From the NCBI RefSeq assembly GCF_900176435.1, contig NZ_FWYE01000002.1:248001-312000 (forward strand): a DNA stretch of 64,000 nucleotides, read 5' to 3'. Below are positions 1-8,178 of the stretch, piece by piece. Both the position numbers and the translations under genes were made by a program. Source of the stretch: Picrophilus oshimae DSM 9789 (GTDB lineage: Archaea; Thermoplasmatota; Thermoplasmata; Thermoplasmatales; Thermoplasmataceae). Positions within the stretch are counted from its first letter, which is position 1, and every line of letters begins with the position of its first letter. The notes under the pieces are model-generated. The model was not told the DNA's origin, made no database searches, and saw nothing but the letters and a program-made list of their open reading frames with translations.

Positions 1-866
1 TTTAAATTAAATAGTGAAACCGTTCTCCCAGGTTTTATTGAGACACCGGAGAATATGCATTTTCCAAGACCGGAGAGCACATCTCCTACAAGATCATAGC
101 GGCCTATACTGCTGCCACCGGTTATTATCATAATATCACAGTTGTTTATATTTTTATTAATTATATTCATTATCTCATTTTTATCGTCCCTGGAGATAAA
201 TGGACCGATTACATCAATGTATGGCATTGAATAGAATGATTTTAGCATGTAACCTGTTGAATTCCTAACTGAATTATAATAAACCTCGTCCCCGGTGTTT
301 ATAATGCATAGTTTTATCTTTTTATAAACGTCTATTTTTTCTATTTTTACCGCTTCCATTGCCGCAATGTGCTGCGCCTCTATTAATGAATCCTTTTTGA
401 TTATGTTAAATCCAGGATATAGATCCTCGCCCATTTTAGAGATGTTCTCATTCATATTTAAATGCCTGTAAACCATTATTGAATCGCCGTGGTTCTCCGT
501 GTCCTCGGCCTTTACAACAGCATTTGAATTTATTGGAATGTATGATCCTGTGTACACCTCGGCACATTCACCATGGTCTATTGATCCTGGCACCTGCCCC
601 GGCCTTACAGTATATTTTATATCCAGCCTGGCAGGATTTTCAATTGAGGCATTCATGGTATCATCAGATATTATTGCATAGCCATCAACAGCGCTCTTAT
701 CATTATCTGGAACATATTCATTTGATAATACATCTGATGCCGAGATCCTGTTTAATGCACTGGCAATGCACAATGTTTCGGTTTTGATTTTTAATTTCAT
801 GCTTATTTTTCCCAGGGCATCGTTATAACTTATAAAATTTTCAAATCCCCTCATTATCCTTTTCAT
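1..866 (-). CDS. moeA: Molybdopterin molybdenumtransferase MoeA (3' end outside window)
   Basis: Inserts molybdenum or tungsten into adenylated molybdopterin in the cytoplasm. About 288 residues are visible and the gene runs off the left edge. A VDGYA motif lies near residues 60-64 (family MDGYA), TGDE near 191-194, and the MoaB/MoeA-fold signature TGGSSIGRYD near 249-258. The last visible residues (SIKPGRTVSL) match the loop that follows this signature. The start is taken as ATG at 866. An in-frame ATG at 854, preceded by AAAAGGA, is an alternative that drops four residues. It is divergent from thiD across about 100 bp. The C-terminal MoeA domain cannot be judged. Confidence 0.88.
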   Translation of the reverse strand, partial: MKRIMRGFENFISYNDALGKISMKLKIKTETLCIASALNRISASDVLSNEYVPDNDKSAVDGYAIISDDTMNASIENPARLDIKYTVRPGQVPGSIDHGECAEVYTGSYIPINSNAVVKAEDTENHGDSIMVYRHLNMNENISKMGEDLYPGFNIIKKDSLIEAQHIAAMEAVKIEKIDVYKKIKLCIINTGDEVYYNSVRNSTGYMLKSFYSMPYIDVIGPFISRDDKNEIMNIINKNINNCDIMIITGGSSIGRYDLVGDVLSGLGKCIFSGVSIKPGRTVSLFNL

Positions 867-966
867 TTAATTTATTATTATTCAATAAAATATTACCTTT
901 TTCCATTTTTACCTTAAAAAATTTTTAAATAGCATTGAACGATTTAATATTACGATACCAAGGGTA
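867..966. promoter_or_regulatory. Divergent moeA/thiD promoter region
   Basis: The stretch is AT-rich with no ORF. On the plus strand the box TTTTTAAAT at 922-930 is a good archaeal TATA element. A start site some 25-27 nt downstream falls near 952-955, so the thiD message would be almost leaderless. No TPP riboswitch core was seen here. The moeA promoter is less clear; AT-rich runs at 885-900 on the minus strand are candidates. Confidence 0.5.
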
Positions 967-1737
967 ATGACTGTTGCCTCCACTGATTCCGGTGGTGGTG
1001 CAGGTGTAATGGCAGACCTAAAAACAATGACTGCGCTCAAGGTTTTTGGAACGGCAGTTATAGTATCATTAACTGCCCAGAACAGCGTATCTGTAAGATC
1101 TATATATGAGCTCCCTGAACAGTTTATACGGGATCAGTTCTATGAAATACTGAGCGATATCGGAACAGATGCAGCAAAGACAGGCATGCTTTTTTCTGAG
1201 AATATAATAAACACGGTTTATGATGAGATGAAATCATATAATGTAAAAAATATAGTTATAGATCCCGTAATGGTCTCAAAAACCGGTGCCAGATTACTAA
1301 AGGAGGACGCAATAAAGGCACTTGTAAATAAATTAATGAAGATAGCAACACTTGTTACGCCTAATATACCGGAGGCTGAGGTAATAACCGGCATGAGGAT
1401 ATCGGATCTAAATGATATGAAGAATGCCGCATTAAAAATATATAACATGACCGGCGCATCAGTGCTTATTAAGGGTGGCCATATGGAATCAAGTGTATCA
1501 GAGGATGTACTTTATAACGGTGAATTCTCATTTTATTCTGATAAAAGAATAAACACAAAGAACACGCATGGAACAGGCGATACACTTTCATCTGCAATAG
1601 CATCATACCTTGCAATGGGAAAAACACTTGAGGATTCCATTTCAATGGCCAAGGAGTATATCGAGGGTGCTATTATAAATTCATTTCCCATGGGCAGGGG
1701 ATACGGCCCATTAAACCATTTCTGGAGGATACCATGA
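967..1737 (+). CDS. thiD: Hydroxymethylpyrimidine/phosphomethylpyrimidine kinase ThiD
   Basis: Phosphorylates HMP and HMP-P to HMP-PP for thiamine synthesis; ribokinase-like fold. The N terminus reads VASTDSGGGAG (family IAGSDSGGGAG), PVMVSKTGARLL follows at mid-length, and the C-terminal anion hole/catalytic loop is HGTGDTLSSAIA. At 256 residues it is about the usual length of single-domain ThiD, with no ThiN or ThiE fusion. The first ATG is at 967, but the codons before it (ATA CCA AGG GTA from 955) encode residues matching the usual N-terminal strand (PRV-MTVAS). The biological start may therefore be an ATA at 955. It opens an operon: its TGA overlaps the next ATG (ATGA at 1734). Confidence 0.9.
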   Translation: MTVASTDSGGGAGVMADLKTMTALKVFGTAVIVSLTAQNSVSVRSIYELPEQFIRDQFYEILSDIGTDAAKTGMLFSENIINTVYDEMKSYNVKNIVIDPVMVSKTGARLLKEDAIKALVNKLMKIATLVTPNIPEAEVITGMRISDLNDMKNAALKIYNMTGASVLIKGGHMESSVSEDVLYNGEFSFYSDKRINTKNTHGTGDTLSSAIASYLAMGKTLEDSISMAKEYIEGAIINSFPMGRGYGPLNHFWRIP

Positions 1738-2738
1738 CAGGAAAGATATCAAGAGAATTTTTTGAAAGCAATATAATAAAAAGGCTTGGTTTTTTAAGAG
1801 ATGAGGTTGTAGTACCGCCTGAAAACGGTGTTGATGTTGGCATTGTAAGGCTTGGGAATGGCTACCTGGCCGTTACAACAGATCCGTTTTACATCGATCC
1901 TGTTTTTGGTTTAAAAAAGGCCGCATGGTTTGGGTTTCATATACTGCTTTCAGATATTTACACATCTGGCATACCAGCCATGTACATGAGCATAGACCTT
2001 AATCTGCCACAATCAATGAGCGATGATGAGTTCAATGAGATCTGGACGGTAATAAACGATGAGTCAAAAAAGTACAATGTTATGGTGGTCACGGGTCACA
2101 CTGCCAGGTACGCAGGCGTCAGTTATCCAATGATTGGCGGTGTTACATTAATGGGCTATGGTGATAGATATATAACAACAAAAAATGCAGGTGATGGCGA
2201 TATAATAATAATGACAAAGACATGTGCACTTGAGGCATCATGCATATTATCTTACACATTTCCAGAATATATAGAAAAACATCTTGGCATGGATACATTA
2301 AAAAAACTAAATGATCTATTTTATAAAATGACATGCGTTAACGAGGAGATTTTATCCATTGATTTTGGTCTTGATAAGATAACATCTATGCATGATGCAA
2401 CCGAGGGTGGAATAATAAATGCATTGTATGAGATAGGAAAGGCTTCCGGTCATGGTGTAATCGTGAATAAGAATAACATAAATATAGATGAATCAGTTTC
2501 AAGGGTAACAAAGCTTTTCAACATAGACCCGTTGAGATCCATAAGCGAGGGCACTCTGTTAATAACCGTAAAGAGGAATTTTGCAGATGAATTATTATTA
2601 AAACTTAGATCTGCCGGTATAGATTCATACATAATAGGCGAGTTAAAGGGTGATGAGATAAAATTCGATACGGGCGAGATGATAAAACCAGGTGATGACC
2701 AGATCTGGGATGCCCTGTCAAGGGATGATTTAAGATGA
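1734..2738 (+). CDS. AIR synthase/HypE/ThiL-superfamily protein, possible thiamine-monophosphate kinase
   Basis: This protein of 334 residues has the PurM/ThiL/HypE two-domain ATP-binding fold. Visible pieces are DVGIVRLGNGYLAVTTDPFYIDP near residues 33-55, LLSDIYTSGIPAMYMS, VVTGHTARY near 118-126, GDIIIMTK near 156-163 and HDATEGGIINALYE near 222-235. The TTDPFYIDP and VTGHT pieces look more like HypE/AIR-synthase-related proteins than canonical ThiL, which has a GDDAAV loop. No hyp or hydrogenase genes are nearby. It sits between thiD and thiE with ATGA overlaps on both sides. TMP kinase is inferred from that context and could be wrong. Confidence 0.7.
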   Translation: MTGKISREFFESNIIKRLGFLRDEVVVPPENGVDVGIVRLGNGYLAVTTDPFYIDPVFGLKKAAWFGFHILLSDIYTSGIPAMYMSIDLNLPQSMSDDEFNEIWTVINDESKKYNVMVVTGHTARYAGVSYPMIGGVTLMGYGDRYITTKNAGDGDIIIMTKTCALEASCILSYTFPEYIEKHLGMDTLKKLNDLFYKMTCVNEEILSIDFGLDKITSMHDATEGGIINALYEIGKASGHGVIVNKNNINIDESVSRVTKLFNIDPLRSISEGTLLITVKRNFADELLLKLRSAGIDSYIIGELKGDEIKFDTGEMIKPGDDQIWDALSRDDLR

Positions 2739-3349
2739 AACTTAGTGGCCTTTATCTGGTAACAAAGGATTATTACAATAGAAACTTTTTTAACATTGTC
2801 GAGGAAAGCCTCTCGGCAGGGGTAAACATATTGCAGTACAGAGATAAGACGAATCCATATAATATAAAGATAGAGGCCGGAAGAAGATTAAAGAATCTGG
2901 CCTACAAATACAATGTGCCATTTATTGTTGATGATTCGCCGGTGCTTCTGGACATACTTGACGCCGATGGCATACATATAGGAAAGGACGACCCGCCATT
3001 TGAATACATAAAAGAAAGGTTCCCTGGCAAAATCATAGGCGTTTCAACATACGGTGATATTAACCTTGGAATTAAATATGAAAGGCTTGGCGCAGATTAC
3101 ATAGCCTTTGGATCATTTTTTAAAACGAGCACAAAGGATGATGCGGAAATGTGTGATATCAATATTCTTAATAATGCATCAAAATTCAATATACCGGTCT
3201 TTGCCATAGGTGGAATAAACACCAGAAACGTTGATGAGCTTTTAAAATACAAAATAAGCGGCATTGCGGTTGTCTCGGCGATCTTTGATGCAGCGAATCC
3301 AGGAGAGGCCACAAGGACATTTCTTGAGAAACTAAGAAAAATATTATAA
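2735..3349 (+). CDS. thiE: Thiamine-phosphate synthase ThiE
   Basis: Joins HMP-PP and HET-P to give thiamine monophosphate; a TIM barrel of 204 residues, the family length. Recognisable elements are LYLVTKDYY at the N terminus, VNILQYRDK for the first phosphate-binding region (residues 30-38), DGIHIGKDD near 74-82, GVSTY, GADYIAFGSFFKTSTK near 111-126, PVFAIGGI near 148-155 and GIAVVSAIF near 172-180. ATG overlaps the preceding TGA (ATGA at 2735), so it is translationally coupled within the thi operon. A winged-helix gene follows after 21 nt. Confidence 0.93.
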   Translation: MKLSGLYLVTKDYYNRNFFNIVEESLSAGVNILQYRDKTNPYNIKIEAGRRLKNLAYKYNVPFIVDDSPVLLDILDADGIHIGKDDPPFEYIKERFPGKIIGVSTYGDINLGIKYERLGADYIAFGSFFKTSTKDDAEMCDINILNNASKFNIPVFAIGGINTRNVDELLKYKISGIAVVSAIFDAANPGEATRTFLEKLRKIL

Positions 3350-3370
3350 ATACATTTATATTTTCACATC

Positions 3371-4144
3371 ATGAAATTGGAACAGGCATTTATAACGCAG
3401 ATAATGATACTCATGAGCATAAGGAATGGCAAGAGAAGGCCATCCGAGATTGCCAGAGATGTTAATATTACGCTTCAGGGTGTAATATATCATTTAAAGA
3501 TACTGAGATCAAATGGATATATAGATGATGATAATAATATAACATTAACGGGTTTTAATTATCTTTACAATGGATTAAGCGATATGGAGAATTTTTTCAA
3601 ATCAAATCTAATGGAAATGGATTCAATAATGACATGGGAGGCAATAGCCGCCTGTGATTTAAACAAAGATGAAAGGGTTTACCTTTACATGGACAATGGC
3701 TATCTATATGCCAAAAAGGATAAAATGGATGGTGCAACAGGTATTGCCGCGATTTCAACAAAAAAAGGTGGATGCACCGGTGTAACATCAATAAACGGCA
3801 TAATAAAGCTCAACGTTGGCTCTGTTGATATAGCACAGATAAGCAACGTTGAGGAGAATGTTAATTACAAAATTTTAACGGATAGATTAAAAAATATAAT
3901 AGAGAGTAAAAAATATCATTTTAAAGGGGTGCTTGGCGAGTATGCCTTTACGGTTCTAAAACAGTCAAATATAAGGCCTGATTTTGAGTATGCCCCAATA
4001 GAATCCGGTTACGATGCCGCCCGCAGGGGTTTTAGCACGATAATAGTAACGTCTAAAAGAATGATGCACTTTTACATGGACAGAATAAAGGAAATGCAGA
4101 AACAGTATCCTGAAATAAACATAAACATGTTTACTATTGATTAA
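3371..4144 (+). CDS. Winged-helix transcriptional regulator with C-terminal sensor-like domain
   Basis: Residues 10-60 form a winged helix (IRNGKRRPSEIARDVNITLQ then VIYHLKILRSNGYI). The rest (residues 80-257) resembles the C-terminal domain of an archaeal HTH family (DUF7839-like, from memory), with GGCTGVTSINGIIKLNVGSV near 136-155 and SGYDAARRGFSTIIVT near 215-230. These glycine-rich loops could bind a small ligand. It is not a ThiN domain, so it is not a standard archaeal ThiR. It follows thiE by 21 nt and may share its transcript, although an AT-rich stretch around 3350-3365 could serve as its own promoter. Regulation of the thi operon is inferred from position only. Confidence 0.65.
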   Translation: MKLEQAFITQIMILMSIRNGKRRPSEIARDVNITLQGVIYHLKILRSNGYIDDDNNITLTGFNYLYNGLSDMENFFKSNLMEMDSIMTWEAIAACDLNKDERVYLYMDNGYLYAKKDKMDGATGIAAISTKKGGCTGVTSINGIIKLNVGSVDIAQISNVEENVNYKILTDRLKNIIESKKYHFKGVLGEYAFTVLKQSNIRPDFEYAPIESGYDAARRGFSTIIVTSKRMMHFYMDRIKEMQKQYPEININMFTID

Positions 4145-4240
4145 TATATTTTTAATAATATATCATTAAATAAATAGTTATTTTTTATCAGTGCTTACAA
4201 TTATTATAATGAATATGAAATAAAAAATTAAACGCCCCAT

Positions 4241-4312
4241 TTTTATAAATATTTAAATACAACATTCATATTATGAGTGATTGTTAAGAGGTGAAAAAGA
4301 TTATGGAGGACG
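4241..4312 (+). promoter_or_regulatory. speH promoter and leader with two short upstream ORFs
   Basis: TATA-like boxes TTTATAAAT and ATTTAAATA lie at 4242-4259. The leader contains a four-codon ORF (ATG at 4273, stop TAA at 4285-4287). A strong Shine-Dalgarno GAGGTGA at 4288-4294 is placed 8 nt before an ATG at 4303. That ATG opens a 25-residue ORF ending at TAG 4380, out of frame with speH. The speH ATG at 4313 has its own GGAGG (4305-4309) only 3 nt upstream, inside the start of that ORF. Confidence 0.55.
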
Positions 4313-4705
4313 ATGAAAGTGGCAGTAGGGGTACATATTATTGCGGATTTATACGGTGTAGATGCAAGGTTAATATCTAGCTCCGAGGCAATATCACCAA
4401 TAATGGAAAATGCCATTCAGGAAGGCCATTTAACAAAGATCTCATCTGAATATTATCAGTTCCGGCCGATGGGTGCAAGTGGGATAGCCCTTCTGGCTGA
4501 GTCCCATCTGTCTTTTCATACATGGCCTGAGTATGGGCTTGTAACCCTTGATATATACACCTGCGGCGATAGAAGCAATGCAGACAGGGCATTTGATTAT
4601 ATTATAAAGGTTTTGAAACCGACATCTGTTGATTATCGCAAGATGGAAAGAGGATCACAGATAAAGGAAGATGTAAGGATTACAGATCCACAGATGATGC
4701 TTTGA
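4313..4705 (+). CDS. speH: S-adenosylmethionine decarboxylase proenzyme (prokaryotic SpeH type)
   Basis: A pyruvoyl enzyme making decarboxylated AdoMet, the aminopropyl donor for spermidine. At 130 residues it has the size of the small prokaryotic class. The N terminus VGVHIIADLYGVDARLI matches the family (G-H-hydrophobic-YG-D). The self-processing site is LAESHLSFHTWPEYG, with cleavage before the serine of ESHLSFH, giving beta and alpha chains. Start ATG 4313 is fixed by this family N terminus and by GGAGG at 4305-4309. The unusual leader is listed separately. The next gene begins at TTG 4702, overlapping the stop. Confidence 0.95.
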   Translation: MKVAVGVHIIADLYGVDARLISSSEAISPIMENAIQEGHLTKISSEYYQFRPMGASGIALLAESHLSFHTWPEYGLVTLDIYTCGDRSNADRAFDYIIKVLKPTSVDYRKMERGSQIKEDVRITDPQMML

Positions 4706-5613
4706 GGCCCGGCCCATTTTATATATTAATCTTGTTTAATTTAATCTTCTTTGTATTTTTCATATTTAATTATGAATATATTGATTATTACCTTTTGATC
4801 CCCGGGATAATATTACCAATAATAACGTTTGATTATGCCGGCGATATGCTTACTGATTTTGCATATGCAATAGGAAATAAATTAAATTTTACAGGCGGCA
4901 TGGTCGGTATATATATAATATCATTTTTCTCTGTTATAGATGAGCTTATAACAGCATCTATGGCTGCCTTTTACAGGTATGGCAGCATAAGCTTCGGAAC
5001 GATTGAGGGATCAAACTTTATAACGCTGCTGTTTTTCATTTTTATTATACCATTTTTAAAGGATGATAAAAAGGGCTATTTAATAGATATATTATTTCTT
5101 ATATTTATATCATTAATAATCCTTTTAATATCATTATATTTATCATCGATAAACATAATATTTTCAATAGTTCTTATTGTAATCTTTGTAATTTACATAC
5201 TTGCTGTTAACAGAAATGAGAAGAAGAATGACGTTGTTGAATATTATCCAGTTGATTATCTATCAATTGCAGCCATCTTTATGGTTTTTACGTCATCATA
5301 CATGCTTGTTAAATCAGTTGATATTGTCTCATATGTTTTCAGTATAAACGGCTTTTTATCGTCATTTATAATAATAGGAATTGCAGGATCGATACCTGAG
5401 CTTGTTTTAACCTATATGGCAATAAAGAAAGATATGATTGCATCGTCGAGAATACTCACAGGAAGCACAGTTTATAAGTTCAGCCTTGTTCCTGGAATTG
5501 CGGCAATGCTTGGAACAGTTTATATAAGTCACTCATATTATTACACGTTATCAATAATATTTATGGGCCTTCTTATTGTTATCATCTCGATGTTTCAGAA
5601 GCCCCAGAACTGA
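4702..5613 (+). CDS. Divergent sodium/calcium (cation) exchanger family membrane protein
   Basis: A polytopic membrane protein of 303 residues with about ten hydrophobic segments. Two regions resemble the alpha repeats of the CaCA exchanger superfamily: FFSVIDELITASMA then GTIEGSNFITLL near residues 74-108, and GIAGSIPELVLTYMA then SSRILTGSTVYKFSLV near 230-264. The second keeps the family P-E pair; the first has I-D-E instead of the usual P-E. The N-glycine-S-N motif survives only in the first repeat. Ion specificity cannot be read. The start is TTG at 4702, which overlaps the speH TGA, so coupling is likely. No better start exists before the first conserved helix. Its 3' end overlaps infB by 19 nt tail to tail. 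Confidence 0.6.
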   Translation: MRPGPFYILILFNLIFFVFFIFNYEYIDYYLLIPGIILPIITFDYAGDMLTDFAYAIGNKLNFTGGMVGIYIISFFSVIDELITASMAAFYRYGSISFGTIEGSNFITLLFFIFIIPFLKDDKKGYLIDILFLIFISLIILLISLYLSSINIIFSIVLIVIFVIYILAVNRNEKKNDVVEYYPVDYLSIAAIFMVFTSSYMLVKSVDIVSYVFSINGFLSSFIIIGIAGSIPELVLTYMAIKKDMIASSRILTGSTVYKFSLVPGIAAMLGTVYISHSYYYTLSIIFMGLLIVIISMFQKPQN

Positions 5614-7337
5614 TTAATCTTTCTCTTTATCTTTGTTATTTCATCGAGCGTCTTCATTATATTATCATCAAGCTTTTCAGACCTTAACTGCTTTGCAACG
5701 TTTTCAGGTATATCGACGTACAGTGTTTCCCCAGGGAATATATGCCTGTTAAGAACAACACCGTCTATGGCGCAGGATACCTCGGCAGGTGCATCAACAA
5801 ACTGCCTGCTGACATCTCCGTCCCTCAGACTTTTTATTGTTCCTGCATATTTATTGTTATCATCTATTAATGTATCGCCAACCTTTACGCGGCCTGAGAG
5901 AACCTTTATGCCAACGATAACTGGCTTTGCAGCTCTGAATATATATTCTGGCATTATTACAATCTTTGATGGAACTGGTATGTTGCTTTTTCTCTGCTCC
6001 TCTAGATCGTGCTTCCTTTTTGCAAGCCACTTCTGTGCATCATCAACAAGAGAATAAATGACATTGCCTGTTATTATGCCTATATCAGATGATGCGGCCT
6101 CCTGAACGGCATCGTCAAGAACTGAAACATTAAAGCCAATAATAATCCTATCAAGGGGATCGTTCAGTGTTGAAACGTCGGTTACATCATGTTTTGTTAT
6201 ATCGCCTATCTCGGCTGATCTTATATTTATCGATGCCTGCTCAAGCTCATAGGCAATGGCCTCAAGTGAGCCCAAAGCCTCGGCCTTGACCGTAACACCA
6301 TGCTCAGAAATTTTTATATTTGGCTTTGATTCGTTTATTATTGTTTTAAAGGCCTCATCCTCGCTGGTGTTTTCATCTATTTTTATCATGGACGTTCCGG
6401 CTATTACAGGTATTTTATCGGTTATAAGCACCCTTATACCGGCAGCCGCCACAACCTTTTCACTTTCCTTCAGGCCCCTGTTTGAGTTTACAAGTATTGC
6501 CTTTACCCTTGTCCTTGCCGGACCGTTTGACGTGTTCACCGCGATGGTATCGCCCCTCTTAAGCATGCCCTGATAAAGTATTGTGTCCAGTGTTATTCCT
6601 ATTGATTCCTCTATTTTTACCTCAATAACTGTTCCAAGTGTCTTTTCGTATGTAAGCCTTATCTCGTTCTCAAGGAACTTCTGGGCAAGACCTGATAGAA
6701 CCATTAATATATCTGCTATTCCAATCTTCAATTTTGCACTTACCGGGACTATGGCAAAGGTCTTTGAAAAATCACTTATTCTGTCATAGCGATCGGCATT
6801 TATGCCGTATGTGTAAAGGTCGCTTATTAATTTATATATTCTGTTGTCAAGCTCCTCTATGTACTCCCGCCTCTGCATTTTTATGGCATTTGCAAATGAT
6901 GTATTCGAGGTATTTACAAAATATGGAACGGCATCTATTTTATTTGCTGCTATTATAAAAGGTGTTTTAAATTTCTTTAATATATCTATCGATTCGATGG
7001 TCTGTGGTTTTAATCCCTCGTTAACATCAATAACCAGTATTGCTATATCTGCAAGTGCACCACCCAGGGAACGCATGTTTGAAAATGCCACGTGACCCGG
7101 CGTATCAATAAATAAAAGCCCGGGAATCTTTATTGGTATGTTTTTAAAAGCTGTTTTTATTTCCCTTTCAAGTATATTATATGATATCTCGGTTGCGCCA
7201 ATTTTTTGTGTTATTCTTCCAGCTTCCTTTTCGGCTATTGATGTGCCCCTGATATCGTCTAACAGCGTTGTCTTTCCATGGTCAACATGACCAAGCACGC
7301 ATACAATTGGTTCCCTGAGGCTTTTTATTGCTTCCAT
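5595..7337 (-). CDS. infB: Translation initiation factor aIF5B
   Basis: A GTPase promoting ribosomal subunit joining and initiator tRNA placement. About 580 residues, the archaeal eIF5B/IF2 length. G motifs: GHVDHGKT at 16-23, DTPGH at 78-82 and NKID at 132-135, followed by the usual domain II-IV pattern (SIGITLDTILYQGMLKRGD; ITGNVIYSLVDDAQKW). The start is ATG 7337, preceded by GGA 6 nt upstream. A TTG at 7343 overlapping the ndk stop would add two residues. Last gene of the rpl7ae-rps28e-rpl24e-ndk-infB operon, an arrangement typical of archaea. Confidence 0.96.
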   Translation of the reverse strand: MEAIKSLREPIVCVLGHVDHGKTTLLDDIRGTSIAEKEAGRITQKIGATEISYNILEREIKTAFKNIPIKIPGLLFIDTPGHVAFSNMRSLGGALADIAILVIDVNEGLKPQTIESIDILKKFKTPFIIAANKIDAVPYFVNTSNTSFANAIKMQRREYIEELDNRIYKLISDLYTYGINADRYDRISDFSKTFAIVPVSAKLKIGIADILMVLSGLAQKFLENEIRLTYEKTLGTVIEVKIEESIGITLDTILYQGMLKRGDTIAVNTSNGPARTRVKAILVNSNRGLKESEKVVAAAGIRVLITDKIPVIAGTSMIKIDENTSEDEAFKTIINESKPNIKISEHGVTVKAEALGSLEAIAYELEQASINIRSAEIGDITKHDVTDVSTLNDPLDRIIIGFNVSVLDDAVQEAASSDIGIITGNVIYSLVDDAQKWLAKRKHDLEEQRKSNIPVPSKIVIMPEYIFRAAKPVIVGIKVLSGRVKVGDTLIDDNNKYAGTIKSLRDGDVSRQFVDAPAEVSCAIDGVVLNRHIFPGETLYVDIPENVAKQLRSEKLDDNIMKTLDEITKIKRKINQFWGF

Positions 7338-7339
7338 AA

Positions 7340-7762
7340 TCAATCCATAATCTCATTTTCATTAAAAAAGATTTTATACTCATGCTCATATGATTCCAAT
7401 GAATCCGATGCATGAACTATGTTCCTTTCAATATCAAGTGAAAAATCACCGCGTATTGTTCCTGGTGCTGCCTTTGAACCGTCCGTTGCACCGGCGAGCA
7501 TTCTTGAGGATGCTATGGCGTTATTTCCCTCGACAATCATGGCCACAATGGGGCCTGATGTTAGATAAGAAACGAGATCGTCAAAGAATGGTTTTAATCT
7601 GTGAACGCTGTAATGATCTTCTGCCTGCTCTCTGGTTACACGCATCATCTTTAATGCCTTTATCGCAAGGCCCTTCCTTTCAAACCTTGATATTACCTCG
7701 CCTATTAAGTTCCTTTCAACACCATCAGGTTTTACAAGTATTAAACAGCGCTCCATAATCAT
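7340..7762 (-). CDS. ndk: Nucleoside diphosphate kinase
   Basis: Transfers the gamma phosphate from ATP to other NDPs through a phosphohistidine. The N terminus is [17 protein letters not shown] and the active-site signature is NIVHASDS near residues 113-120, with the catalytic histidine in it. [18 protein letters not shown] is the nucleotide-binding stretch. At 140 residues it is near the family length. ATG at 7762 overlaps the rpl24e TGA (ATGA), indicating coupled translation. A second in-frame ATG two codons later is equally compatible with the family start. Confidence 0.96.
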   Translation of the reverse strand: MIMERCLILVKPDGVERNLIGEVISRFERKGLAIKALKMMRVTREQAEDHYSVHRLKPFFDDLVSYLTSGPIVAMIVEGNNAIASSRMLAGATDGSKAAPGTIRGDFSLDIERNIVHASDSLESYEHEYKIFFNENEIMD

Positions 7763-7959
7763 GCCTTCTTTGTCATTGCCTTTATTCTATGATACTCGTT
7801 CGTCCACTTTACCTTTCTTGGAACCCTCTTGAGCTTTACCATATTCTCCTTGCATTTCCTTGAGCAGAAATTTAGTACGCTTCCGTCCTTCCTTACATAA
7901 AGAAATCCGGAGGCGGGTTCAATGGATTTTCCGCAAAATGAGCAGTTTCTAACATCCAT
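7759..7959 (-). CDS. rpl24e: 50S ribosomal protein L24e
   Basis: A zinc-ribbon ribosomal protein of 66 residues. The four cysteines are CSFC at residues 6-9 and CSRKC at 32-36, the L24e metal site, followed by a basic tail ([16 protein letters not shown]). It lies 4 nt after rps28e and overlaps ndk by 4 nt, as part of the translation operon. Confidence 0.95.
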
Positions 7960-7963
7960 GATA

Positions 7964-8173
7964 TCACCTTATAGATAGCTTCCTTGCCTCTCTTGCAGTC
8001 TCCCTGAGCATGAGCACGTCTCCGACCTTGACCGGGCCAAGGACGTTTCTTGCGATGATTCTGCCCTGGTCCTTTCCGGAAAGGACGCGGACCTTAACGG
8101 TTGTGGCCTCCCCGGTCATGCCCGTACGGCCCATGATCTCAACAACCTCGGCTGGCGTTGCATCGTCTTCCAT
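7964..8173 (-). CDS. rps28e: 30S ribosomal protein S28e
   Basis: An S1-like OB-fold small-subunit protein of 69 residues. The sequence [20 protein letters not shown] and the C-terminal [11 protein letters not shown] are typical of S28e. Second gene of the operon, 5 nt after the rpl7ae stop. It is noticeably more GC-rich than its surroundings, as ribosomal protein genes here tend to be. Confidence 0.96.
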   Translation of the reverse strand: MEDDATPAEVVEIMGRTGMTGEATTVKVRVLSGKDQGRIIARNVLGPVKVGDVLMLRETAREARKLSIR

Positions 8174-8178
8174 TTAAA

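Noticed and set aside
867-966. Possible TPP riboswitch upstream of the thi operon
   Set aside because: The space is too short and the conserved CTGAGA and ACCTGA cores are absent; the predicted leader is only a few nucleotides.
7390-7758. Plus-strand ORF of 122 codons across ndk
   Set aside because: Lies entirely antisense to ndk, a certain gene; composition is that of a reverse-frame shadow.
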